From the NCBI GenBank assembly GCA_946402275.1, contig CAMIVY010000008.1, positions 42,671 to 106,670 on the forward strand: DNA of 64,000 bases, in the 5' to 3' direction. A program made the position numbers and the translations under genes. Origin of the DNA: an uncultured Prevotella sp. (lineage in GTDB: Bacteria; Bacteroidota; Bacteroidia; Bacteroidales; Bacteroidaceae). The notes under the pieces were generated by a model. That model searched no databases, was not told the DNA's origin, and saw nothing but the letters and a program-made list of their open reading frames with translations. Positions 7,568-14,783 of this stretch are shown in pieces. The first letter of the stretch is position 1. The number at the start of each line of letters is the position of its first letter.

Positions 7568-8521
7568 TCACAAGACACCATATTTGGCATCATAATAAAG
7601 GTATATCGCAACCTCTGCGACAGCGAATAGAAGCAGGAGCAAAAAGAAAAAGGGGATGAGGGCCACGAAGACGCGCCAGATGACGCTGGGGTAGCTGTAG
7701 CCCGTCAGCTGCTTGATGGGGATGAGAATCAGCAGCAGGCACAGCAGACAATAGATAATCTCCACATCCGGCCTGAAGCACAGCAGCGAGGGAATAATGT
7801 TGTAAATGATGAACATATTGATGATGTAGACCATTGCCACGAAGCACTCAGAGAACCGCAGGTCGGGAATGGCCGGGCAGCGGCGTATCATCAGCCAGAG
7901 TGGCCAGGAGAAGAGCAGCAGGCAGGCCAGAGCCATCACCGAAGAGTGCTTTTCGCCCCATTTTCCTAATCTGTCTATTTTTTGGTCACCCGCCTTGTGT
8001 GCCAGCTTTCTCTTTCTTGCCTGTTCTGGCGTGTACTTCTTGTCATTCGTTTCCTCAGTTTCTTCCTCTGCATTCTCCTCTTTATCGTCCGAAAGTCCGA
8101 GGATTTGGTTATACGCCTTCTCGTTCACTACACTGCGGTTGATGCCCTGGATGTTGAAGCCCGTATCGACAATCAGCGACAGCGTGCAGAGCAGGAAGAA
8201 CATCTTGAAGGGTGGGAAGTAGGCCATCTGCATACCCCTGAGGTAGTCGCGTATCATGTAGCCTGGGCGCAGTATGAGGTCGCGAATGCTGCGGAACATG
8301 CCCCGGTTGCCCAGCCCCCAGACGTCGAGGTAGAGCAGGAAGGCGTTCTTAAACGAGTAGCGGACTATCTTGCACGACTGTCCGCAACGGGGACAGTAGT
8401 TGCCCTCGTAATGGGTGCTGCACGTGGCGCACACATGTTGTTCCTCGGAGAGCGGGGCTACCTCGTGAGGCTGCTGTTCCCACTCGCGGAACCGTCTGTA
8501 TTTGTTCTGTAACTTTTCCAT
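7568..8521 (-). CDS. DUF3667 membrane protein with N-terminal zinc ribbon
   Basis: 317 residues. A CxxC...CxxC zinc ribbon CATCSTHYEGNYCPRCGQ lies near residue 31, followed by the DUF3667 core (FLLYLDVWGLGNRGMFRSIRDLILRPG). Membrane segments include PFKMFFLLCTLSLIV, SVMALACLLLFSWPLWLMI, a run around YIINMFIIYNIIPSLL, YCLLCLLLILIPI and a last one near VFVALIPFFFLLLLLFAV. The acidic, charged middle (about 140-175) probably faces the cytosol. Function unknown. The promoter abuts the start codon. The gene lies between the two copies of the DUF3467 3'-end repeat. Confidence 0.85.
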   Translation of the reverse strand: MEKLQNKYRRFREWEQQPHEVAPLSEEQHVCATCSTHYEGNYCPRCGQSCKIVRYSFKNAFLLYLDVWGLGNRGMFRSIRDLILRPGYMIRDYLRGMQMAYFPPFKMFFLLCTLSLIVDTGFNIQGINRSVVNEKAYNQILGLSDDKEENAEEETEETNDKKYTPEQARKRKLAHKAGDQKIDRLGKWGEKHSSVMALACLLLFSWPLWLMIRRCPAIPDLRFSECFVAMVYIINMFIIYNIIPSLLCFRPDVEIIYCLLCLLLILIPIKQLTGYSYPSVIWRVFVALIPFFFLLLLLFAVAEVAIYLYYDAKYGVL

Positions 8522-8528
8522 TCAGCCG

Positions 8529-8560
8529 CGAAGGTACGAATAAGTGAGGACAAAACCAAA
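8529..8560 (-). promoter_or_regulatory. Promoter of the DUF3667 gene, nearly leaderless
   Basis: Minus-strand TTTG (8557-8560), 20 bases, TACCTTCG (8529-8536), a one-mismatch -7. Only seven bases separate it from the ATG at 8521. Confidence 0.6.
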
Positions 8561-8667
8561 TCTATTTGTTATTTTATGCCCGTGTTTTGTTATTTTATGC
8601 CTGTGGATTTGTTTTTTTTTTACCCTTAATTCCGCAGCGTCACATCGTGCCTGGCACGGTGTGGCCT

Positions 8668-8738
8668 TTCCCAATCAGCCTGCTGCCCCTATCGCACCCT
8701 TTGACCTCAATAAAGGTGAGGCTTGATTCAGTGAATCA
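8668..8738 (+). pseudogene. 71-bp direct repeat, copy 2 (relic of a DUF3467 gene end)
   Basis: Encodes FPNQPAAPIAPFDLNKGEA and a stop, matching the DUF3467 C-terminus with V/A and synonymous differences. No start or upstream domain is attached. It could be an ancient attachment-site duplication or the remains of a second DUF3467 gene. Confidence 0.7.
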
Positions 8739-8757
8739 CAAAATAGTAGCAACTCTT

Positions 8758-8795
8758 ATAAGAAAGCCTAGGCATATTCGCCCGGGCTTTCTTAT
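8758..8795 (+). terminator. Terminator hairpin after the DUF3467 relic
   Basis: Eleven-base stem ATAAGAAAGCC/GGCTTTCTTAT followed by TTCTTTCTTC. It still terminates rightward transcription and separates it from the leftward M15 module. Confidence 0.7.
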
Positions 8796-8803
8796 TTCTT
8801 TCT

Positions 8804-9238
8804 TCATCGTTTGAAATTACTACGTCTTCGGTTCTCCGAAGATCTCACTGCGAAGTGAATCCAGACCACGTGCGCCTTCTGCTCTATCAGCAATTCATCG
8901 AAATCTTCGTTGTTCAGGTCGCTGATATCCAACAGAATCGCTGCATAGCGCAAAGCCTGTTCCATCCCGATGCAGCGGATATCTACGGCACAGCCCGTAA
9001 GGTGGTTGCTCGTAGCGACGCCTCCCACCGCCTTGTTCACCTCCTGACTTCTGAACCCACTGTTGATGATAATCGGGTCATCACCCTCCCCATACAGGTT
9101 GTTCCATCGCCTTCTCAATTGTTCTAACCATTGGCAAAGCCTTTTTAAATTCTCTACTTGTGCCTCATTCGGCACGTTCTCAATTCCCGTTCTCGTTTTG
9201 CAAAGCTCAGCGAGACCAAAGTGCTCGCTGAGTTTCAT
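8804..9238 (-). CDS. Peptidase M15-type domain protein (endolysin-like)
   Basis: 144 residues. Sequence such as MKLSEHFGLAELCKT, INSGFRSQEVNKAVGGV, SNHLTGCAVDIR and VVWIHFAVR matches M15A D-Ala-D-Ala peptidase/endolysin domains; the zinc ligands would be His and Asp of SNHLTGCAVD and His of WIHF. No signal peptide is visible, as in phage-type endolysins. I chose the ATG at 9238 because the in-frame ATG at 9256 lies in a GTGAAAA-like tract. It is the last gene of the leftward module that starts near 14.6 kb. In related genomes a similar cell-wall hydrolase often accompanies VirE-N/DUF3987 proteins. Confidence 0.8.
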   Translation of the reverse strand: MKLSEHFGLAELCKTRTGIENVPNEAQVENLKRLCQWLEQLRRRWNNLYGEGDDPIIINSGFRSQEVNKAVGGVATSNHLTGCAVDIRCIGMEQALRYAAILLDISDLNNEDFDELLIEQKAHVVWIHFAVRSSENRRRSNFKR

Positions 9239-9240
9239 TA

Positions 9241-9270
9241 TTTTTTCACTTTTCATTTTTCACTTTTCCC
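9241..9270. repeat. Period-7 tract (TTTTCAC type)
   Basis: About four heptamers of the minus-strand GTGAAAA family. They fill the whole gap between the DUF3987 stop codon and the M15 gene start, and form its ribosome-binding region. Confidence 0.7.
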
Positions 9271-11790
9271 TTAAATCATTACATCCTTAATAATTTTCCT
9301 GTATTTCCCTTGTTTGATTCGCTCTATGAACCCATGCGTCATCCAACGGTTACATTGCTGACGAGCAGGGTTATCTTCGATGTCCAGCATACTCATCACA
9401 TCCTTCACCCCAAAGGTTTCAGGCAGACTTTTGTATGCATCTGCATTCTTGGTGTTCCTGCGTCGTGGCACGTACTCGCGGGCAGCATTGTCCCAGGAGT
9501 CCTGCAACATCTGGCCAAAGAAGTGGTCTTGGAAGAAAATCACTGCGTCATAGATCAGCGTCGCAAACTTCAGGTCGTCATCCGTGATGTCCAGTTTTCC
9601 CGTCTTTCTGAACTCCTCGTACTGGCGAGCCAATATGCGAGGGATGGTCATCCAGGTGGCGTAGAACACCGCACGCTTTCTCAGATAGTCCAGCACGTGG
9701 TCGTCCGCAGCCTCCGCCTCTTGGGCACTCAGCTCGCAGAGGTCATACACATGGTCCGTCAGTCGCTGCAAGGGCAGTTCGCCATGCAGCTTCTCAAACC
9801 TGTAGCCCCACTGCTTCATCGCCTCGTTAGCCTCCCAGTCCACGTTCTTCTTCTTGATCATCAGGTATCGTGCCGTCTTCATCGGGAAGATGCAGACGCG
9901 ACTGCACAAGCCATCGTTGATATTCCGAAGGGTGAACTTCTTGTAGAGGCTGATTTGCGTACCCGTCGTCACTGAGTTCCAGTAGATGGGCAGGATGTCG
10001 TTGATGCTGTCGTTGTTCGCATAATCCACACCCGAAAGCTCATTGTGGAAAGCCTTCAGTTCCAGGTCATGCTTGCCTATCCAGGCGCCACCCGATTGGG
10101 CGGTAATCGAAGAGTCCAGCTCCGAGTCGAACATATACAGGTGCAAGGGCAACACCTCACCATCCACCACTTCCTTCGCCCTCTTCAGTCGTCGGAAGAA
10201 GATATTGTTCGACGTCTTAGTCGGCAGGTAGCGTATCATACCCTCTGGCTCCACCAGTGCGTCCTGCTTCTGTGCCTTCGACGAGGTGCCTCGCTTCTTC
10301 TGCTCCTGTTTGTAGCGTGTCTCTTGGGCTCTCACCTCATCGTCCTGCTCTCGCATGACACACATAATTTGGTCGTCCAGGTCCTTGGCAAAGCTCTTAC
10401 CCGTAGCAGGCTCACCGATAATCAGCACCTGTGGGTTCAGTCGCTGTTTAGCGCCATTGAAGTGTTCGTACCAGCAGCGTGTCAGCAGTGTACAGTACAT
10501 CGCTCCCGAGGCGAAGACAGCGCCCAGCCAGTTAGGCCTGTCTACTTGCCTACAGGCTTCGGCATAAGGAGCGCTAAGGAGAGGTTCCAGCCTTTGAGCG
10601 TACTGCTCGTAAGGGATGTCAGCGCTTGCCACAGGTCGCTCAGCTGTTGCTGACTGGCTGAGTTGTACACCAGCACGCGCAAGAACCCCTTGCATCCTTT
10701 TCGGGATGTCCTTGTACATTCTTCGCTCACAAGCCGAATCAGCAACTCCTCTGACCTCCTCTTCTCCTCGCTCTCGGATGACGTCCTGCACAAATCCACA
10801 CCGTTTAAGGGCCCTACACACCAGTTCCGGTTGGTTATCGCAGATATACCTAAGGTCGAGAGCCAGTTGCAGCATGGTTCTGTGGCGATCTCCCACGCCT
10901 GGCACACCACCTTGCGCTTCCTGCCACGCTTCACAGATTTTGTCATAGCTGACTCCGTGGTAGTCAAGTTCTCGTTCTTCATCATTCTCATTCCTCATTT
11001 CTCCTTTTTCATTTCTTTCATTCCTTTCATTCCTTTCATTCCTCATTTCTTTCGTAGGCTCAGTACTACCACTACGATAAGCCTCGCAATAAGCCTTGTC
11101 AAATTCTTCATTGTAATAGTTTAATAGTTCTTCTTCGTTCAAATAATACACATCCTCACGCATGGGAGCGTACGAGATTCTTGACGCGTCGATGCAGCTC
11201 AGGTCGGGTGTCACGCCCAGTTCCTTGGCCAGTGCTATCTGGTTATCAGCTATGTTGCCAATCTCCACACGGGCTTTGCAGACCAGTCGCAGTCCCTGTC
11301 CCGATGATGTCAGGTGCGCAAACACCACTACCCAGGGGAAACCCTCTTGCTGTGTCCGTTCGAATATCTCACGCGGGTTATCCACATGGTCCACGTCGAA
11401 CATAAACAGACCGCTGAGGTGGATGCCAGCCAGCACCCTGCGCTTCATTGTCTTGGTGGGGTCTTTCTTCAGGGGTGTCTCGTCGAAATCCCTGGCTCCA
11501 AAGATAAGTGGTGGTAGCGACTCCTTCAAGGCTGTAGCCCATCTTGCCAGCTTTTCTTCCTCTGTCAGTTGCTGAAAAGCCTCGCCCACCTTCTTCTTTG
11601 CTGCTTCCTTAAGGCAGAATTTTTGAAAGTCGGTGTTGCTGGCCCACAGCTTGATGGCTTCAGGCTTCCGTACAGCCCTGATGGTCTCAATCTTCCACTT
11701 CGTCCTTGGCGAATCCAGAATCTCGTTCAGTTTCTCCAGCGTGCCGGGCACTGCTGGAGAAACAAATTGGTTTTCTTGTGTACAAAACAT
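9271..11790 (-). CDS. VirE-N / DUF3987 primase-helicase-like protein
   Basis: 839 residues. The N-terminal 230 resemble the BT4734/VirE-N domain (KMKRRVLAGIHLSGLFMFDVDHV; LTSSGQGLRLVCKA; DASRISYAP), seen in primase-polymerase-like proteins. The C-terminal half resembles DUF3987, with a P-loop IIGEPATGKSFAKD near residue 460. Such proteins are widespread on Bacteroidota chromosomes and mobile elements, and replication-type activity is assumed rather than shown. Between the domains is a low-complexity linker NERNERNERNEKGEMRNEN encoded by a 9-base tandem repeat. It lies directly after a small gene and before the M15 peptidase in one leftward operon. Confidence 0.8.
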   Translation of the reverse strand: MFCTQENQFVSPAVPGTLEKLNEILDSPRTKWKIETIRAVRKPEAIKLWASNTDFQKFCLKEAAKKKVGEAFQQLTEEEKLARWATALKESLPPLIFGARDFDETPLKKDPTKTMKRRVLAGIHLSGLFMFDVDHVDNPREIFERTQQEGFPWVVVFAHLTSSGQGLRLVCKARVEIGNIADNQIALAKELGVTPDLSCIDASRISYAPMREDVYYLNEEELLNYYNEEFDKAYCEAYRSGSTEPTKEMRNERNERNERNEKGEMRNENDEERELDYHGVSYDKICEAWQEAQGGVPGVGDRHRTMLQLALDLRYICDNQPELVCRALKRCGFVQDVIRERGEEEVRGVADSACERRMYKDIPKRMQGVLARAGVQLSQSATAERPVASADIPYEQYAQRLEPLLSAPYAEACRQVDRPNWLGAVFASGAMYCTLLTRCWYEHFNGAKQRLNPQVLIIGEPATGKSFAKDLDDQIMCVMREQDDEVRAQETRYKQEQKKRGTSSKAQKQDALVEPEGMIRYLPTKTSNNIFFRRLKRAKEVVDGEVLPLHLYMFDSELDSSITAQSGGAWIGKHDLELKAFHNELSGVDYANNDSINDILPIYWNSVTTGTQISLYKKFTLRNINDGLCSRVCIFPMKTARYLMIKKKNVDWEANEAMKQWGYRFEKLHGELPLQRLTDHVYDLCELSAQEAEAADDHVLDYLRKRAVFYATWMTIPRILARQYEEFRKTGKLDITDDDLKFATLIYDAVIFFQDHFFGQMLQDSWDNAAREYVPRRRNTKNADAYKSLPETFGVKDVMSMLDIEDNPARQQCNRWMTHGFIERIKQGKYRKIIKDVMI
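11016..11042. repeat. In-frame 9-base tandem repeat in the DUF3987 gene
   Basis: Three perfect TTTCATTCC units with degenerate flanks encode Asn-Glu-Arg repeats in the interdomain linker. Length change by units would keep the frame. Confidence 0.8.
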
Positions 11791-11793
11791 GTG

Positions 11794-12087
11794 TTACAGA
11801 GTCTGTAAATCCGTGATGTAGAAGGCGTTCTCGTGACGTGTCTGTCCGTTCTGATCCTGCCATGTACGGTGTTTCCAGAATCCCTTTACAATATAGGGCA
11901 TACCTTGTTGGAACTCCGTATCGCGGTTCTTCGAGGCCAACTCGCCCACCATTTCACCATAGAAGGTGTCACCACCGCGTTTCATCGTGACGCCACGACT
12001 CTTGAAATATTCGGTGGTACCGTCCTGCTTCTGGTACTGGCGTTCCGAGAAATTGCCAACGTCGATAATAGTTACTAATTTTTCCAT
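11794..12087 (-). CDS. Small protein, possibly OB-fold single-strand DNA-binding type
   Basis: 97 residues from the ATG at 12087, preceded by GAAGAGA; an upstream in-frame TTG lies in the tandem tract. It has alternating beta-strand character (KLVTIIDVGNFSERQYQKQDGTTEYFKSRGVTMKRGGDTFYGEMVG) and ends with TRHENAFYITDLQTL. The length, strand pattern and adjacency to a primase-helicase-like gene suggest a single-strand binding-like role, but no diagnostic motif settles it. Three bases separate it from the DUF3987 gene. Confidence 0.55.
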   Translation of the reverse strand: MEKLVTIIDVGNFSERQYQKQDGTTEYFKSRGVTMKRGGDTFYGEMVGELASKNRDTEFQQGMPYIVKGFWKHRTWQDQNGQTRHENAFYITDLQTL

Positions 12088-12091
12088 TCTC

Positions 12092-12133
12092 TTCAATTGT
12101 CAATGTTCAATGGTCAATGTTTAATGGTCAATC
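12092..12133. repeat. Period-7 tract (GTCAATG type)
   Basis: Six consecutive heptamers: TTCAATT, GTCAATG, TTCAATG, GTCAATG, TTTAATG, GTCAATC. The tract fills the gap between two genes and reaches the stop codon of the gene at 12132. Confidence 0.8.
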
Positions 12134-12476
12134 ACACTTCGTCCATGATTTCCTCGATACTCTTCGTGTTCTTCAGCCAGTCGGTTAGTTCCTTGGCTTG
12201 CATCATCAGCTCTGCACTGCTGCGCCCACGTCCCATCGAGCGGTTTACGCTTACGAAGATCTTGAATTTCTTGATGCTCGCTTTCAGCCATCCACTGCTG
12301 GTCTCATACAGCGACTCATCCTTTGGTCTTTCGTACCCTGGTTCTCTTGATTTTCTTTTAAACGCGTTAAAGTCGTGTTCCTTGGTAAACTCGTTGTATC
12401 CGATGGTACCTTCCACACGCTTGCCCTCCGTCATTCGGGCATACGTCTTGTCATCTACTTTTACTTTGATAATCAT
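12132..12476 (-). CDS. Hypothetical protein of the accessory module
   Basis: 114 residues from the ATG at 12476 (MIIKVKVDDKTYARMTEGKR); the longer frame needs a TTG and is less likely. Lysine-rich and probably cytosolic (KEHDFNAFKRKSREPGYERPKDES). The C-terminal part (KTWLKASIKK-like, MQAKELTDWLKNTKSIEEIMDEV) is helical. No known family recognised. It sits between the OB-like gene and another small unknown, as in small-gene runs upstream of VirE-N/DUF3987. Confidence 0.6.
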   Translation of the reverse strand: MIIKVKVDDKTYARMTEGKRVEGTIGYNEFTKEHDFNAFKRKSREPGYERPKDESLYETSSGWLKASIKKFKIFVSVNRSMGRGRSSAELMMQAKELTDWLKNTKSIEEIMDEV

Positions 12477-12577
12477 AATTTTCTTGAGATTGCTGAGAGA
12501 AGTGTTGAGATTGGGGCCCCACACCTGTTTCCAGATGCTCAATTGATTCCCTCTGCTTCACTCAAGGTTCATTGTCT

Positions 12578-12631
12578 ATTTTTTAATTTCTTAATTCTTT
12601 AATTTTTTAATTCTTTAATTTTTTAATTTTT
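12578..12631. repeat. Period-8 A/T tandem tract
   Basis: Six units of TTTTTTAA, TTTCTTAA or TTCTTTAA. The tract supplies the TAA stop codon of the gene ending at 12623. Confidence 0.75.
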
Positions 12632-12835
12632 GTTACCGTACGCCATCGCACGAAGTAGCATACGCATTCTCTTTTTCGATATGGGTTTCGTGCAACCCAT
12701 TCCTACTCTGAAGGCTACAGCCTCCGCCAGTTCCAGCTCGTCTTCACATAACCAGCCCTTGTTTCCAATCTCTAATGCAAACCCGTGCTGCACGGTTGTC
12801 ACCTTAATTTCCATGTTCAATTTAGTCATACGCAT
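12623..12835 (-). CDS. Hypothetical small protein
   Basis: 70 residues (MRMTKLNMEIKVTTVQHGFALEIGNK...ISKKRMRMLLRAMAYGNKN); the start could also be ATG 12829. A beta-rich N-terminal half and basic helical C-terminus suggest a small nucleic-acid-binding or regulatory protein, without recognised family. Its stop codon lies inside a period-8 tract, and a period-7 tract begins at its start, so both ends are defined by tandem repeats. Confidence 0.5.
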   Translation of the reverse strand: MRMTKLNMEIKVTTVQHGFALEIGNKGWLCEDELELAEAVAFRVGMGCTKPISKKRMRMLLRAMAYGNKN

Positions 12836-12882
12836 TTAATTTTTAATTTTTAATCTTTAATCTTTAATGTTTAATTTTTAAT
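12836..12882. repeat. Period-7 A/T tandem tract
   Basis: TTTTTAA, TTTTTAA, TCTTTAA, TCTTTAA, TGTTTAA, TTTTTAA. It occupies the gap between two small genes and contains the stop codon of the gene at 12878. Confidence 0.75.
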
Positions 12883-13252
12883 GTAACAAGTATCTCGACC
12901 CGTGTTTCAGTTCGAAATCCCTTCGTATGCTTTCTACGCTGGCCGGTTCCATTTCTTTCCCCTTGGCGATAGCGTTAAGCTCGGAGGTGCGTACCTCTAT
13001 CAGAGAAAGCTGATATTCCCTACGCTGCACTTTACCACGCTGGCAGCCCAGAATTTTCAGCCCGTCGCTCATTGACCAGTCGTCGCACACCGCATTACCT
13101 CTGACATGTTTGCCTGTCAGCAGACAGCAGCGTCGCTCCTGATCGTCAAATCCACGGTTGTGGCACGAGCCACAACACTTCTTCACTTTAATGCCATAAT
13201 CGTTGGCAATCATCTCACTTGCTTTCTTCATTTTTCTAATATTTGATTCCAT
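12878..13252 (-). CDS. Cysteine-rich hypothetical protein
   Basis: 124 residues. It has a cluster of cysteines KKCCGSCHNRGFDDQERRCC (about 24-43) plus two more (GNAVCDDW, ILGCQRG), a pattern expected for a zinc- or metal-binding fold. The C-terminal part is basic and ends SRRDFELKHGS-like then RYLLH. No family recognised. It is the first gene of a leftward run driven by a promoter at about 13365, with a stem-loop in the leader. Confidence 0.6.
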   Translation of the reverse strand: MESNIRKMKKASEMIANDYGIKVKKCCGSCHNRGFDDQERRCCLLTGKHVRGNAVCDDWSMSDGLKILGCQRGKVQRREYQLSLIEVRTSELNAIAKGKEMEPASVESIRRDFELKHGSRYLLH

Positions 13253-13283
13253 AATATTTAAATTTTAACCCTGCTTTATTGCC

Positions 13284-13300
13284 GCCCCTTCCCAAGGGGC
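13284..13300 (-). other. Stem-loop in the leader of the accessory operon
   Basis: Seven-base stem GCCCCTT/AAGGGGC with a three-base loop, between the promoter at 13362-13369 and the first gene. It could be a leader attenuator or mRNA-stability element. Confidence 0.5.
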
Positions 13301-13361
13301 TCAAAATGTATCAGTATGTCAAAGATCTCTTGTCTTCTGGGCTTTCGTCCTTTCGACAATG

Positions 13362-13369
13362 CAAAAGTA
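13362..13369 (-). promoter_or_regulatory. -7 promoter element of the accessory operon
   Basis: Minus-strand TACTTTTG, consistent with TAnnTTTG. The leader is about 105 bases long. Confidence 0.55.
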
Positions 13370-13434
13370 CTGTGACTTTTTGACCTGTGAAAGACCAGTC
13401 ATGTGCCGTGTCGAACACTCTGTCGATATGTTCC

Positions 13435-13914
13435 TTATTTTGTCGAACATCCTGTCGAACCCTGCCTTTTTGCCTTGTTATATGCAGCGACAAACTGTAT
13501 GGCAACATTCCTCCTTCTTCTTACCTCACAAGGCTCATCAGTGTCACTGAACGTCCACGTAGGATACACATCCTCCACCTTATTAATATTGCTTGATATA
13601 GTGTCTCTACAAGGCACATCCTCCACCCCCAGCACTTTCAGGTATTTCACGAACGCATTAGACGAACGGAACCCCTCGATACCATCTACAGCATACTGGT
13701 TGATAGCAGCCATGATCCATGTGAAGTCATAAGGATGTACTATCACCTTGTTCTCACGCAATGTCGTCAAGGCAGCCAGCAGACATTGGTCGCAAAACTC
13801 AATAGAATCATCACACTCGCCAGAAGCCACCATCTCCACGCCCTCCAGATGTCCCACCAGTTGCTCCACCAGCAGAGCCATCTCGTCATTCATTCTAAGA
13901 GTAATCTCTTTCAT
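13435..13914 (-). CDS. Hypothetical protein
   Basis: 159 residues, cytosolic, no signal peptide. The N-terminal 60 residues are helical and acidic (MKEITLRMNDEMALLVEQLVGHLEGVEMV), followed by CDDSIEFCDQCLLAALTTL, IHPYDFTWIMAAINQYAV-like sequence and a basic C-terminus (EVRRRRNVAIQFVAAYNKAKRQG). No known family recognised. It lies between the DUF3987 module and the gene at 13999; the promoter of the downstream operon lies just after its stop, so it is a separate unit. Confidence 0.55.
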   Translation of the reverse strand: MKEITLRMNDEMALLVEQLVGHLEGVEMVASGECDDSIEFCDQCLLAALTTLRENKVIVHPYDFTWIMAAINQYAVDGIEGFRSSNAFVKYLKVLGVEDVPCRDTISSNINKVEDVYPTWTFSDTDEPCEVRRRRNVAIQFVAAYNKAKRQGSTGCSTK

Positions 13915-13998
13915 TGTTTCCTAAGTTTTTGTGAGCAGTGTTGAGGTGTAGCTACTTTCTCCTAGGTAACTCTCACAACAACTCAGGGTTCAACAATT

Positions 13999-14595
13999 TT
14001 AATCTATTTCGTCAAATACAGTGGGACAATAATGCTTGAACTGTTTTTTAAGATGTTCCTCCACATGCAATATCTTTCTTAGCGGGATGCACATCTGTTC
14101 CTCAATAAAGTAGAAAAATCCTCTCAAATTCCTGATAATATCATGAATATCATCATATTTCGTATTGTCAGTTAAGACACGACCATCCTCACCAACGAAC
14201 ATGTCAACACGATATCTCACATCCCCTGTACCATTGGTTTTTACTTCATGTATTACAATCTGCAGTTTTTGAAGTTCCCTATCATAGCTGATGCCATTCT
14301 TTCGCATCTCTTCCATCCTTAAGGCCATTTTGTGGAAAGAATCAAAACCACGTATCAATATCTGCCCCATCATCTCAAACACCAACGTAGCATCAACTTG
14401 CTTGCCTTCCTCGCCAAGGAGATAATAGTCCTTATAATCTTCACCATAATAGTCCAGATGCGTCAGGAAGTTCTCTACTGGTCTTCCTGGCGTCATAATC
14501 GTCAGTCGAGGTCTGTTGTCAGAACCCATACCTTCAAATTCACAGATAAAGAATTCATAACCTGTTGAATCAACTAAATAAACTTTTTTAGCCAT
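13999..14595 (-). CDS. Hypothetical protein
   Basis: 198 residues from MAKKVYLVDSTGYEFFI. A longer frame to 14712 exists, but the promoter at 14685-14692 lies inside it, so the ATG at 14595 is chosen. Acidic, mixed alpha/beta, no signal peptide (DYYGEDYKDYYLLGEEGKQVD; VIHEVKTNGTGDVRYRVDMFVGEDGR). No family recognised. It starts immediately downstream of the terminator of the type I restriction operon, marking the boundary between defence island and accessory module. Confidence 0.55.
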   Translation of the reverse strand: MAKKVYLVDSTGYEFFICEFEGMGSDNRPRLTIMTPGRPVENFLTHLDYYGEDYKDYYLLGEEGKQVDATLVFEMMGQILIRGFDSFHKMALRMEEMRKNGISYDRELQKLQIVIHEVKTNGTGDVRYRVDMFVGEDGRVLTDNTKYDDIHDIIRNLRGFFYFIEEQMCIPLRKILHVEEHLKKQFKHYCPTVFDEID

Positions 14596-14684
14596 AATAC
14601 TTAAATTTAAATTAATAAAAACGTTCACGCGAACCAGCGTACTTGGGTGTTTCTCGAGACCCGTTCCTGACTGATTTACGCCGA

Positions 14685-14692
14685 CAAAGGTA
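14685..14692 (-). promoter_or_regulatory. -7 promoter element of the gene at 13999-14595
   Basis: Minus-strand TACCTTTG, about 90 bases upstream of the chosen ATG and just beyond the poly-T of the preceding terminator. Confidence 0.6.
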
Positions 14693-14697
14693 AGGAC

Positions 14698-14748
14698 AAA
14701 AAATGATAGCATCCTTCAGTCGCAAGTGCGATACTGAAGAATGCTATC
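14698..14748 (-). terminator. Terminator of the hsdM-hsdS-hsdR operon
   Basis: Long stem GATAGCATTCTTCAGT/ACTGAAGGATGCTATC (16 pairs, one mismatch) with an inner GCA/TGC pairing. On the minus strand it is followed by ATTTTTTG. ACTGAA recurs several more times just upstream. Confidence 0.85.
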
Positions 14749-14783
14749 CTTAACTGAAGAATACTGAAAAACGAACTGAAAAA

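Noticed and set aside
9239..9256. ATG 9256 as start of the M15 gene
   Set aside because: It lies in the heptamer tract and adds only MKSEKI before a family-like MKLSEHFG start.
8804..14595. Prophage
   Set aside because: No capsid, terminase, portal, tail or integrase gene is present; an endolysin-like gene and a primase-like protein alone are not enough.
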